This document shows, in pieces, positions 17,884-29,333 of a stretch of 64,000 nt of DNA. Below the pieces are notes generated by a model. That model was not told the DNA's origin. It did not search any database and saw only the letters and a list, made by a program, of their open reading frames with translations. The translations under genes and the position numbers were made by a program. The stretch covers positions 806,001-870,000 of the forward strand of contig BLLK01000062.1 of NCBI GenBank assembly GCA_021927905.1, read 5' to 3'. The stretch comes from Chaetoceros tenuissimus. Its lineage: Eukaryota > Bacillariophyta > Thalassiosirophyceae > Chaetocerotales > Chaetocerotaceae. The first letter of the stretch is position 1; every line of letters starts with the position of its first letter.

Positions 17884-20654
17884 ATGACTAATGGATCAGA
17901 AAATCTTGGCAAGAATTGGGCTGTTATGGCTTCGACGTTTCTCATTGGGGCCTCTTCAGGTGTCATAGGATTGGGAGCAATCTATTCTTTCTCCCGTAAA
18001 AATGATGGCGATGATGGAACAACACTTTCACAAAGAATGTCGAACATATGTAAAAAGTATTTTCTGCAACAGAAAGATCGCTTGAAAACTGCCGCCCTTC
18101 TATATCTCGCTACACAATTGAAAAACAAAAACTCTGCAATTCTACTTCCTGTATTATATTTATTATTCAACAATGAAGACAAAGCTAGTCAAGACGACAA
18201 GAGTATCAGACCAAGGGATAATAAACAGAGAAAACCTATAGAAAAGAAAATTGTAGAAGAAAATCCTTCTATTCATACTCGAGAATCATCCAACGTTTTT
18301 AGGAAAAGGTCAGATTCAATAATGACACAAAATTCAGAGGTTTCTATTGGTACACAAGACGAAAACTCTCAGAGATACTTGGAAATGTTGGTGCATAATG
18401 TTTCACATACTGATATGGTTCTCTCACTCGGCATCCCCGAGTCTCTACAGACACATCAAATTGACGAGACAAAAGAAGACTCATATCAAACGCCTAAAAA
18501 GGGAAATCGTAGTTCTTTCGAAGAAAAGAGATGTTCTAATCAAACTGTCGGAAATGGTATGAAAGAAGAAGCACATGCAATTTGTCGCCCTAGGTTTTCA
18601 GCTTTTGATATGTATTGCAAAAGAATATTGCAAGTGTTTCGTCCTTTTGCAAAACACGAAATGGTGTCGGGAAGTGAATCACAGGCGTCTCTTCAACCTT
18701 TGTATTCTAGCATTATGCAATTTCCGAAATACGAACGACGTGATTCAACATCTAGCTTCTCACTGGTCACACCAAAGCCTAGTAAACAGGCTATGCTACC
18801 AGTAGGGTTCAATTTATCACAACTTCAAAAGGAAACGAATATTGATGAAAAAGTTTTACAATTGAGCGAAGACGACGTTGCGTCATTGAGGATACGAGGA
18901 AGAGATATGCAAAAGATGGAAGGAGTAGTAGCAGCTGGATGCTGGCAATCTCTTTCTCAGAATCTGAATACTACCCAAACTCCAAAGAAATCAACTGATT
19001 TTCTACATTTGGATGGAATTTTCTTCCCTCTCTTATCTAATTTATTGCGTCAATGGCACAAACAAATCACTGGAAAGTACAAACACAAAACCGATGTCAA
19101 GAAAGTTTTGATCTTAGTAACTGGAGTTGGAACGCCACGAAATTGGACACATTCCAAAGATGGAAATTCTACAGAGGTCTGTGCAGAGTTGATGGAGTAC
19201 TTTATCAAAATTTTATATCCTGATGTCGTTGTTGTGAAGTTGCATTCTAAGAGAGAAATTTTCCGTTATGACGAGAATATTTCATTTGCTAATGAGGAAC
19301 TTTTACCATGTATTGAGGGGTATCGAGATGCACATGCAAGAGGCGAACCATATCCGGACGAGGTCCACTCTACGAATGAACATAATGAAGCAAGACAAAT
19401 GCATTTCAATCCAGACTGGAAGCAATCGTTCTTTGTTACATACTCATTTGCAGATGGTGCTCAAGCTCGTACTTATGCAATTCAGTCAGCTCTTAGACCA
19501 TACAGGCCAACCTATTTTCATCACTGGCAATTGAAATCATTTTGGCACAATATGAAAATTAGTAATGATATCGAGGTGCATTCTTTTGAAAGTATGGAGA
19601 CCGTGCCAGCGATGGATGTATCAAGAACAAACTTTGATGTACAAAATGTAGTTAAAGAAATGAAAATCTTTAGGGAAGAATTCCTAGAGTCCTTAGAAGA
19701 CGACAATGACATCAAAAAGTTTTGGCTAAGAAAAACAAAAAAGCCTGTTCTTGCAGTTTTACTTGTGAACCATCCAAAGAAAGGAAAAGTTCTTTATCGA
19801 GGAACAAACATGGAAGTTTCTATGCCCACCGGATCTTTATGTGTAAGTAGGCTTAGTCCTTTCACAATGCTTTTTATCTTTTTCCATGATCTAATTATTT
19901 CTAATTGTAGGCTGAAAGAAATGTGATTGGAACTGCTCTTGCCCTAAATCCAGGCTTACGTAGAGAGGATATTTTAATGGTAGCAGTATTGGCTGTGCCA
20001 ATTTCGAACAACCCACAAATTACGATTAAAGCGCCTGCACTGCAACCTAAGGAGAGCAAACAGGAAGTCAAATTCACATTCTTTGAAGATGTAGAGGAAA
20101 AGCTCAAGAAGTATCAGAGACCGGAGAATTATCGTAGATCAATGAGTGTCGGTAGCTTCGCAAGCATAGTTGAAAAAAGTGATTCAAACGAGACGGATGA
20201 TAGTTGGGATCAAGTATCTGGAGACTCAAAATCGATCATTGAAAGTCCGCCTATTTCTAAAAGTACCAATAATATATCGGGAACTTTTGCATCGCCATCT
20301 TCAATGCCACAACTGAACATTGAAGATAAAAATTCTGGTATATCGACACCTGTGCGCAAAATCAAGTTGTATGATTCAGCGACGGGAGTCCAAAACGACA
20401 ACAAGAGACGGACTATCACTGTGCATTCAGCAGAGGTGAGTTCAATTTACTTAAAAAAATTTTCGTGTTTAGTTTTTTGCACATCTAATCTTTGTATTGG
20501 TTTGCTACAATTGCAGGACATCAATCCTTTGAAGCCTTGTGGGGCGTGCAACGAATGGCTAAAAAAGATTGCAGAATCGAATCCATACTTCAAAGTCGTT
20601 ACTTTTACAGATTCAGCATGCAATGGAATTTACTGCGCACCTTGTCAAGAATAG
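17884..20654 (+). CDS. Large protein with C-terminal cytidine-deaminase-like zinc domain
   Basis: Exons 17884-19842, 19911-20435 and 20517-20654, with 68-bp and 81-bp introns, give 873 aa. There is one membrane segment near residues 12-35 (VMASTFLIGASSGVIGLGAI) and then about 300 disordered residues. A conserved-looking alpha/beta domain spans about 390-620 (VKKVLILVTGVGTPRNWTHS, YSFADGAQARTYAIQSALRP). The deaminase fold follows: GSLCAERNVIGTAL supplies Cys653 and catalytic Glu655, and NPLKPCGACNEWLKKIAE supplies Cys836 and Cys839. These form the CAE...PCxxC zinc site of the cytidine deaminase superfamily. The two halves are 183 residues apart because of an acidic Ser-rich insert; ordinary CDAs have a few tens. 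All zinc residues are present, so it could be active on a free base, a nucleotide or RNA. The middle domain is unidentified. Confidence 0.85.
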
Positions 20655-21209
20655 AGTGACGAAGTATTACATTTGCAGTAAGAAACTTACTGTTCCGCAA
20701 ATTCTTGTTTGCTGCCCTTGCTTGTGGAGTATATCTACCACACTACTGCTTAAATGCAATAATTAACCTCTCAATAAAGGCTACAAACTTTTCAAATTAG
20801 GTTAAGAAAGCCATTTACTCATGAATCGCATGATGCTATATTCATATCAAAGTGTATAACACTATTTCAAATGAAATGAAAATGAAAATCAATCATAAAA
20901 AATGAATAAAACATTTGAATAACATAGCCCGTGATTAAAATTTTTAAGTAGGGATCCGAGCCCTTTATCCTACGTTGAACGTAATAATTGCAATTTTTCA
21001 CTCACTTGAAGCAGAAGATACCCCGTCGCATGATAATGCGCACTTGGTGCGCGTACAACTGGAACTGACATTTTCAAGACTGTTATTCCACACGGAGTCA
21101 CTTTCAAATTTTCAAGATTGTGACCGCTATCTATTTTTGGTGATTGACCCCATCTAATAGAGCTGAGTTTATTTCTATCAACTACTTTCTAATATAGTGC
21201 ATCAAGAAT
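20655..21209. other. Intergenic, 555 bp
   Basis: 3' flank of the deaminase-like gene and promoter of the ZIP gene. AT-rich, without a supportable gene or RNA. Confidence 0.5.
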
Positions 21210-22353
21210 ATGAGCTCTAATGTAGGAATAGCCTTTGGCGCTGTAATTGCAGCAGGTGCATCAACTGCAGTAGGGGCAGGGATTGTATTTTTCCCTCGTC
21301 TCGTGAAACTAGCTTCGAGAAGAGTTCTTGCCTCATCACTTGGAATATCAGCTGGAGTAATGACTTATGTCTCCTTCGTTGAAATCTTTCAAAAATCTGT
21401 GGGGGCTTTTGATGAAATGCACAAGTTCAAAATTGAAGATGATGATAAGAGATTAGGGAGAGCCAATCTATTTGCTGCGCTCTCATTTTTCTTCGGAGTG
21501 TTGATTATGATTGGAATTGATTTGATCATCAATCGTTTATCAAAAAGTGATCATCATGACCACCATGATATTTCATCCTCTCTAAACAAGGTTGAGAATA
21601 GTAATTCAGTCTTTGAAGATGATCAGGAACAAGTTCCTTTGGAAGCTGTATGTCCTTGTTGTCGTAAAGACCCAGGCGGAGATTTGGAAGCATGGCAACA
21701 AAAAGCCACTGAGGAAGAGGAAAGAGATATCCAGAGAGAAGGTGCAACACTTTTCAGTGGTCCAAGTGCAGGGTCTAATCCTGGATCTGTCAGTTCAAAA
21801 GAACTCGACCAGATTGACAACAAGAATGATGTTGAAGCTATCTCTAATCTTGATGATGCAGAACTAGAAAAATCTTGAGCAAGAATATGAAAACAAGAAA
21901 CTTGTAAAAATGGGTATGCAAACTGCTGTTGCTATCGCGTTACATAATTTCCCTGAAGGTCTTGCTACCTATGTATCGGTTCTAGACGATCCATCTATTG
22001 GAGCTGTCCTTGCAATTGCCATCGGAATCCATAATATTCCAGAGGGATTTTGTGTTGCTCTCCCAGTATACTATGCAACTGGAAACCGTATGAAGGCATT
22101 CTGGTGGGGAGCTTTATCTGGGATCACTGAACCTATTGGTGCAATCCTTGGATACCTCGTCCTAGCAAACACATTCTCTGATGCAACATATGGAATCATG
22201 TTTGGACTCGTAGCAGGCATGATGGTCATGATTAGTTTGAAGGAGCTCCTTCCAACTGCATATAGGTATGACCCAGGTGACACTGTTGTCACAAACTCTC
22301 TTATTGCAGGTATGGTAATCATTTCTGCATCCTTGGTATTATTCTATCTCTAA
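21210..22353 (+). CDS. ZIP-family zinc/metal transporter (ZupT-like)
   Basis: Two frames make one transporter: 21210 onward (helices 1-3 and a His/Cys-rich cytoplasmic loop with DHHDHHD and CPCC) and 21868/21910-22353 (helices 4-8). ZIP signatures are ALHNFPEGLATY and GIHNIPEGFCVALP, the paired HNxPEG metal-binding helices of the ZupT/GufA type. The first frame stops at 21878 and the second is open only from 21868, so they must be joined by splicing. Acceptor CTAG at 21866-21867 with donor GTCAGT at 21789 gives a 79-bp intron in frame. Donor GTATGT at 21648 gives 220 bp, also in frame, but removes the Cys loop. I favour the 79-bp intron. A sequencing frameshift is possible. Confidence 0.85.
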
Positions 22354-22732
22354 AGTGAAGCTAGAGTAAAATGAGATTGCTACTCATTATCTCTCGTTGT
22401 TTCTGTTTATTTATTCCAAAGAGATATTCTAAATATCTAACTGTCTAAATGATTACTTATTCTTGCATTTTATCTTTTTTCTCTAAGTAGATACTGTATT
22501 TTTAAAATTTGAATGTTGGTCTCGGGTATTCTTCCAAAACCCTCTTTACCGAGAAAACATTCATTCTTGCAATATGCAAAGGGAAAGAGACAGAAAACTC
22601 AAATAAAAATAGACATTCAGCAATAACTACTCAAATTATTATTTTTTAGTTGTAAATAATCTACAAAGCACCCCTTCATGTTTGTCTCCGCGTGTGCATT
22701 TTCAACACCATTCAGACGAAATCAAACAAAGA
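22354..22732. other. Intergenic, convergent
   Basis: 379 bp between the ZIP and cytochrome b5 stops. No feature seen. Confidence 0.5.
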
Positions 22733-23371
22733 TTACATCTGGGTTTTGTAATAAGCAGCAACAATAGCAAGGATAGCAATAAGAATAACCATAACATTCA
22801 TTCCTCCTGCTCCCTTCTCAGCTGCCTTTGCTGCAGCTTCTGCTCTTCTCTTTAATTCAGCTTCATCTAATTTGAGAGTTCCAACCAAGTGCTTTTCCAA
22901 CTCATCTCTTGCATCCTTTGAGTGTCCAATATCCTCAAAGAATTCATCAGCATCTTGTCCTCCGACATCTAGAAGAACTTCAGCTCCACCCGGATGGTCA
23001 TCAAGGTAATTGGTTACATCATATACCTTTGGCCCTCCTTTTGAAAGCATTGGAAGAAAAAAGTGAGTTCATTGTAAGTACAGTACACGAGTCTTATTCG
23101 AGGTTTGTTGATATAAATTTGCATGAATGATTTCTCGGAAGATTTTCAAAACATTATTTTCAACGAATACAATCAAAGTCTTCTGGTCATGCTCTACAAG
23201 ATCGTTGCAGTCAGCTTGAAGTGCAATCAACCCAAAAACTGGCAACTGGAGGCCTACACAACACGTGTTTTTCTCGGACGCACCTGTTTTATCATTTCCA
23301 ATTACAAGCCAGCAGTCATCTGCCTTGTTGTGCTTGGCAACCTCTTCCATGGTGATTTCCTTCTCGCTCAT
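22733..23371 (-). CDS. Cytochrome b5, tail-anchored
   Basis: Exons 23284-23371 and 22733-23037 (minus) flank a 246-bp intron with a GTGCGT donor and give 130 aa. The joined sequence reads [20 protein letters not shown] and then HPGG, the first heme His; the second is in [11 protein letters not shown] charged Ala/Lys linker leads to a C-terminal membrane anchor ([19 protein letters not shown]) with a short polar tail, as in ER cytochrome b5. It would pass electrons to desaturases, P450s and sterol enzymes on the ER. It is divergent from HRD3, another ER protein. Confidence 0.93.
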
Positions 23372-23783
23372 GATGTCTTCGTAAAGTATTTAATAGAGTA
23401 GTCGAACTAATAAGCTTAGTTTTGATGATTAAGTGAAATAGAAAAACACACACGCGAAGATTTCGGTTCAAATGTGAATGACGGAGAAAGAGGAGGCAAA
23501 AGCCGTAGTAGACACTGCCCAGCATTGTACCTAGCTATGTATTCCAATCCCCTTTCATTGTGCCACTGATGAGGGGTATTGAAGGAGTCTATAGTATAAA
23601 ATATGCAAAGATGTGCGAGAGAACTCTCTAATATCTGCTCGCAAACTTACTTGTTTCATAGTTATTGTATTCCATCTCACCTGGGTATCTCAGCATACAT
23701 CCACTTCATTTCTTAGCAACTCTTCATTAGATACATAGTTGTTAGCTAGCTAATCGTTTTTGGATCAATACTCTAGGGGAAAA
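23372..23783. promoter_or_regulatory. Divergent promoter region, cytochrome b5 / HRD3
   Basis: 412 bp between the two start codons. No specific element identified. Confidence 0.35.
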
Positions 23784-26700
23784 ATGGTTGGCAAAAAGGC
23801 AAAAATTATCCTCCTCATCGTACTAACAGGCATTGCGCTTGTACTTTCCACTACGATTTTTGCCTTGGAACTCATGTTGAACCAAAGAAGGGGGTAAGTT
23901 TGAGATTGTCGAACTTTACAATGTTGTTTATACATTTATTTTAGTATACTTACATCTATCAATATAGGTTTCTCGTGACGCTTAGAGAAAAGAAAAGATT
24001 AGCCGAAATAATGAAAGAATCAGCGAAACAAACATGGACCAAAACAATCAAAACATCAGAACCTTTATCAAAAGATGAATTAACAATAAATATGCAAAAG
24101 ACTTATGCTTCTCCGAGTGAGGCAGTGTCTGCTGATGCACATCTTGCAATTGCTTTACAACATTTCCCATTTGAATTGGATGGAAGTGCCGTTCCAATCA
24201 AATTATACCAAGGAGACTTTGGAGAGGAACGAGGAATGGACTTTGTCAAGAGTGATGCAAACACAAAGGACAATGAAAACTCATATGGTCCAATCGCAAA
24301 AAGTGGGAAAAAATCATTGGCTGCAGGTGTTAAGAAGATGCTAAAGTTGAGTGGTTCATTCATTTTCCCATTTTTGAAGAAGCCTGATGACCACAAAAAT
24401 ACCAACAATGTGACGAATGTTTCCAATGATTTGATCAGCAAAAAATATGCTTTGTATCATTTGGAAAAGGCTGCAGAGATGGGAAATAGTGAAGCCCAAA
24501 ATCTGTTGGCAAATATAGCCGCATCTGGAATTTTACCTTTTGATGATCATCCAGAGTTACGAAAAGGACTTAAAGTACAGAGTGACTTTGCAGATGGAGG
24601 CGAACAGCTTACGAGAGCAATTTTGTTATGGCATATGAGTGCTATGGGTGGTAACGCTGAAGCTGCAATTACATTGGGATATAGACACTTTGTTTCAGCC
24701 ACTTCATCTGGTGAAAAGACAAAATTCATTACTGAAGCTATGTTGACTGCTTTACATGAGAAAGGTGCAAATTCCCCTGAAGCAGATGACCGAACAACGA
24801 AAATTAAAAACAACAGCATAAAAAAGACTGAAAAAATACTTCGGCACAGTTCATCCTCTAAATTACATTACGGTGTCTTGGGAACGTGTGAGACCTCTTT
24901 GGCGTACTACGCAGCTGCAGCTCATGCAACCATGGATGAATTGGAGACAGGCCCACTGAGAGGAAAAGTGAGTCCAGCGCGTGATCATCACAAACTTGTC
25001 GAAATTCATCAAAGAGGAGCATCGTCAAAACTCGCATACTACAATAAGCCGGACGAGCTGGACGAAGCCATCAAATATTACAAAATGAGAGCTAACAATA
25101 TCAACCCCGACATAGGTGCTGCATACAAAGTTGCTAATATGTATCATTATGGGTTGAGGGGTGTGAAGCAAGATATGAAAGAAGCACTCAAGTACTATGA
25201 TATTGCAGCACAAAAGAATAGTTGGGAAGCTGCCGGTCAGGCCGGAAAGTTTCATTTTTGGAGAATGGGTGTTGACGATGAAGAGAGGGATTTGAAAAAA
25301 GCTTTCGAATACTTCAAGATGGGGACACCTGGAGGTTTAGAAGGATGCAAGAACAGATTACAAAAAAAGCTATCTCAAAGTGAAAAGAAAGTTGTAGACG
25401 ATGGATGGGGTCAAAGCGAAAAAGCCACATGGAATTGCGATCATCCAGCTGTAAATGGGATGGGTCTTCTACACTTGTTTGGCGTTCCAATGTTGGTAAA
25501 TCCAAACATCACCAAAGCAATTGAGTACTTTGAACTTGCTAAGAACATGGGTAACATGGATGCTTATTTCAATCTTGCACAGATGAAACTTGGTTGGATG
25601 AATCCATACTACGGAACAGCTTTTGAAATAGTAAAAAGAAATGGAAATAGGAATGGTGTTGCTGAACACAAATTTCCAAAAAGATCTGATTATCTTGAAG
25701 CTGTTGAGCTCTTAAAAAGAGCACAAGAGATGGGTCATATCCAAGCTAAACATCGTTTGGCAAACATCTATGCCCATGGTGTTGAAGTCAATGGTACAAT
25801 TTTTGTCCAACCACAATGTGAAAAGGCACTTTCATTGTATAAAGAAATAGCTTTAGGAGGTACAGCTGTATCAAATAGAATGAGAGCCGCATATAAACAG
25901 TACACTTCTAATCAATTCGAAGCAAGTCTTCGTAATTACTTAGCAGCTGCAGAGGCGGGAAGTGTCGAAGCACAAGTTAATGCGGCTTTTCTTTTAGAAC
26001 AAGGTGTTTGTCTTGGTATGAACCGCCTGAATTGTATGAGGGCAAGTGTTCGTATGTGGCGAGCAGCAGCTCGTGCCGGCGACGAAGAAGCATGTCTTAG
26101 AGTAGGAGACTTTTACTATTACGGTCGTTTACGTGAGAATATCGAGAATGATGATGGTGCTTTTAGTGGTGTAATACAGAGAGATATTGATTTTTCTATG
26201 GCCCCTGTACCATGGGTGAGATACGTATTATACCCAGAAGACATCATTCATAAGTTGAGAAAAATTGCCATTAGGGGTATCAAGTATCTACTTTCGAAGA
26301 ATAATTCTCATAAGACGGACAACGATGAACTTTTGGATGATGGTTCCTGCAATTCTGATGAGATGGATACGAGAAAATGTAGGCGCAAGGATTTGAATAC
26401 GGATGCATCAACCAAGGATGAGAGTGAAGATGACCGAGATCATTTCGAAATTGCGGCTTACTATTACAAAAAAGCAGCTGACGAACATGGAAGCGCGCGT
26501 GCAAACTTCAACCTTGGGTTTATGCATGAATGGGGACTGGGTCTCACTCAAGACTTTCCTCTCGCAAAAAGACATTTTGATCTAGCGGCCCAAGCCAAGA
26601 ACGGCGAAGGTGCTCTTGCTGTGAACATTGCATTGAATGCAATGAATTTACATGAAACCTTGGTTAAGGCAAGTGTTTCTTTCACTAGATTCTGCAAAAA

Positions 26701-26875
26701 TTACAAGGATCAGAAGAGGGAAAAGGTTGATTCTGGAAAGGACCGATTCTTCATCGATGGAAATAGAACTACTCCAAGAGATATCATTATTCATCATGTA
26801 TTTTCAGGAGATACATTGTTGATCATTGTTCTAATGTATGCCCTATACAGTCTTGTCATACACCGTCTTAGATGA
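23784..26875 (+). CDS. HRD3/SEL1L-like ERAD component
   Basis: Exons 23784-23893 and 23968-26875 with a 74-bp intron give 1005 aa. Exon 1 encodes an N-terminal signal-anchor of about 25 hydrophobic residues. The body is built of Sel1-like repeats of about 36 aa, for example KYALYHLEKAAEMGNSEAQN, AIEYFELAKNMGNMDAYFNL, EAVELLKRAQEMGHIQAKHR and HFEIAAYYYKKAADEHGSAR. The C-terminus has one transmembrane helix (DTLLIIVLMYALYSLVIH). This order (signal, lumenal Sel1 repeats, C-terminal helix) is that of Hrd3/SEL1L, which holds the Hrd1 ubiquitin ligase and recruits misfolded glycoproteins for ER-associated degradation. Start: the ATG at 23784 restores a signal sequence that the second exon alone lacks. 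Confidence 0.88.
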
Positions 26876-27205
26876 GAGTTACTACAACCTAGAAAGTAAA
26901 GAAATAAGTGGACTACTTATGATCTGATTAACTAATTTGATTTACAGTATTTGCAATTGTTGATGCTTTGTTGATGATTTAGGTACACCATAGTCTACGT
27001 ACTTATTGTAAATGATTATTTTAGAAGACGAAAGTGTACGAAATGAAAATTCCAAAAATTTGGGCGCGCCAATTCTATCAAAAAGTCAAACCCGGAGATA
27101 TCGCATAGTAGCCATTCAAAATTGACCTTCTCCTTTTTTATGTCATCCTCTCATCTTTCTCTTTTCCATTTACACACAACATACCATTTTAAAAATAAAT
27201 ACACC
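26876..27205. other. Intergenic, 330 bp
   Basis: 3' flank of HRD3 and promoter of CTP synthase. It holds a TACGTAC half of the palindrome common in this window at about 26996 and a GGCGCGCC site at about 27063. Nothing else. Confidence 0.4.
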
Positions 27206-29028
27206 ATGAAGTACGTAATTGTTTCTGGAGGAGTTGTATCTGGACTTGGAAAAGGAGTCACTATTTCTAGTCTTGGTCGTATGCTAAGAGGATGCGGACT
27301 TCGAGTGACTAGCATTAAAATTGATCCATATCTGAACGTAGATGCTGGTACTATGAGTCCATTTGAACACGGTGAAGTAAGTATCATCCATCATTTCAAG
27401 CGACATCTCCATACACTATTCTTATACTGCATCGCTGTAACAGGTATTTGTTTTGGGAGATGGAGGAGAATCAGACTTGGATCTTGGAAACTATGAGCGT
27501 TTCCTCGATATCCAACTTACTTCTGAACATAACATCACAACAGGAAAGATCTACAGAGAAGTAATTTCTCGCGAACGCCGTGGAGACTATCTTGGAAAAA
27601 CAGTTCAAGTTGTTCCACATATCACAAATGAAATTCAGGATTGGATTGAGCGCGTTGCTAAAGTACCTGTTGACGACTCTGGTGAAGAAGCTGACGTTTG
27701 TTTGATCGAAGTTGGAGGAACTGTTGGAGATATCGAATCTAGTATCTTTTTCGAAGCTTTGAGACAATTTCAATTTCGTGTTGGATACGAAAATTTTTGC
27801 CTCATGTTTGTCAGTTTAGTTCCAATTTTGAGTGATGAACAAAAGACAAAACCTACACAGCATGGAGTCAAGAGTTTGATGTCATTGGGTCTATCTCCAA
27901 AGGTTATCTTCTGTCGTTGTCCATTGCCATTGGAACAGGCATGTAAGAACAAGATTTCAGCATTCTGTCATGTACCATCTGATAACGTGATCAGCGTTCA
28001 TGATGTCAATAATGTGTACCATGTACCACTGCTCTTGATGCAGCAGAATTTACATCGCATAATTGCCAAGGAATTGAATCTTGAAGCAAAGATGCAAATT
28101 GAAAATCCTGACATGAAGAAATGGAGTGATATGGCTCACAGTGTTGATGGGTTCACTGAGTCAGTAAAGATTGCTCTGATTGGAAAATATAATGGACTTC
28201 AAGATGCTTATTTGAGTATCATCAAAAGTTTGAAACATGCATCAATCGCATGTGAAAGAAAGCTTGACCTTGTTTGGGTTGAAGCATCGCAACTTGAGAG
28301 CAGTGATAATGAAGAATACGAGTCAAACTGGGAGAAAATTAAAACTGCTGATGGAGTCATTGTTCCAGGAGGTTTTGGTACAAGGTAAGTATCTTGTGCT
28401 GTATTTTTTCAATACTTGCGACCGTAGTCTCACTGGCTTTCTAAATTATAGAGGTTTCAATGGAAAGTGTATTGCGGCTGAATACTGCCGTAAGAACAAG
28501 AAGCCGTACCTTGGAATTTGTCTCGGATTTCAAGCAATGGTTGTCGAGTATGCTCGTAATGTCATTGGGTGGGATGACGCAAACTCTGCTGAATTTGATG
28601 AAAGCACCGCACATCCTGTGATTGTCTTCATGCCAGAAATCGACAAAGAAACAATGGGAGGTAATATGAGACTTGGAGCAAGAAACACAAAGTTCACCCA
28701 CAAGCACGATGACGGGTCCATGGCAACAGCTCAAATCATGTATGATTGTGCAGAAATTGTTAGCGAAAGACACAGGCATAGATACGAAGTGAACCCAGAA
28801 GTTGTGGACACTGTTCATGACGCAGGTTTAAAATTTGTTGGGAGAGATGAAACTGGTGAACGTATGGAAGTTGCGGAATTACCAAGATCACAGCACCCAT
28901 ACTATGTAGGGTGTCAGTACCATCCTGAGTTTAAGAGTAGACCACTTAGACCAAGTCCACCATTTTATGGATTACTACTAGCATCTATCGGGAAACTAGA
29001 TGAATTTATTGCTGAAAATCATGCATAA
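27206..29028 (+). CDS. CTP synthase
   Basis: Exons 27206-27376, 27444-28384 and 28452-29028, with introns of 67 bp each, give 562 aa, normal for the family. The synthetase domain opens [20 protein letters not shown] with the ATP-binding SGLGKG, then [19 protein letters not shown] and [11 protein letters not shown]. The glutaminase domain has the oxyanion and nucleophile region [10 protein letters not shown] (Cys394) and the His-Glu pair in [10 protein letters not shown]. It makes CTP from UTP, ATP and glutamine, the last step of pyrimidine nucleotide synthesis. No targeting peptide, so cytosolic. Confidence 0.97.
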
Positions 29029-29333
29029 ATTAAAAAGTAATATTTGAAAACCAATTACATTTTAATTTTCAAGATGTACATTTAGTAAAAAATACTTTCA
29101 GGCTAAAACACGACAAACACGTGTTTTTAGTGAGAACCGAAACTATCACACAGGAAAAAGTGTTTGGTACCCTACTTCGACCATCGGCTGAAAATTCAAA
29201 TTTCTGAATAAAATTACATTTCGATCAAGTTTGAGGTAGACAAGGAGATATGTATGTCAAGAAGGATTGCAAACAGACACGAGAAAAGCCCAATCACTAA
29301 CTTTACTTTAACATGAATATTAGCTGTAATGAA
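29029..29333. other. Intergenic, convergent
   Basis: 305 bp between the CTP synthase and methyltransferase stops. A short ACACGTGTTT palindrome lies at about 29117. No gene. Confidence 0.45.

Noticed and set aside
21210-22353. ZIP transporter as a frameshifted pseudogene
   Set aside because: Both halves are well conserved with intact HNxPEG motifs, and an in-frame 79-bp intron explains the switch.
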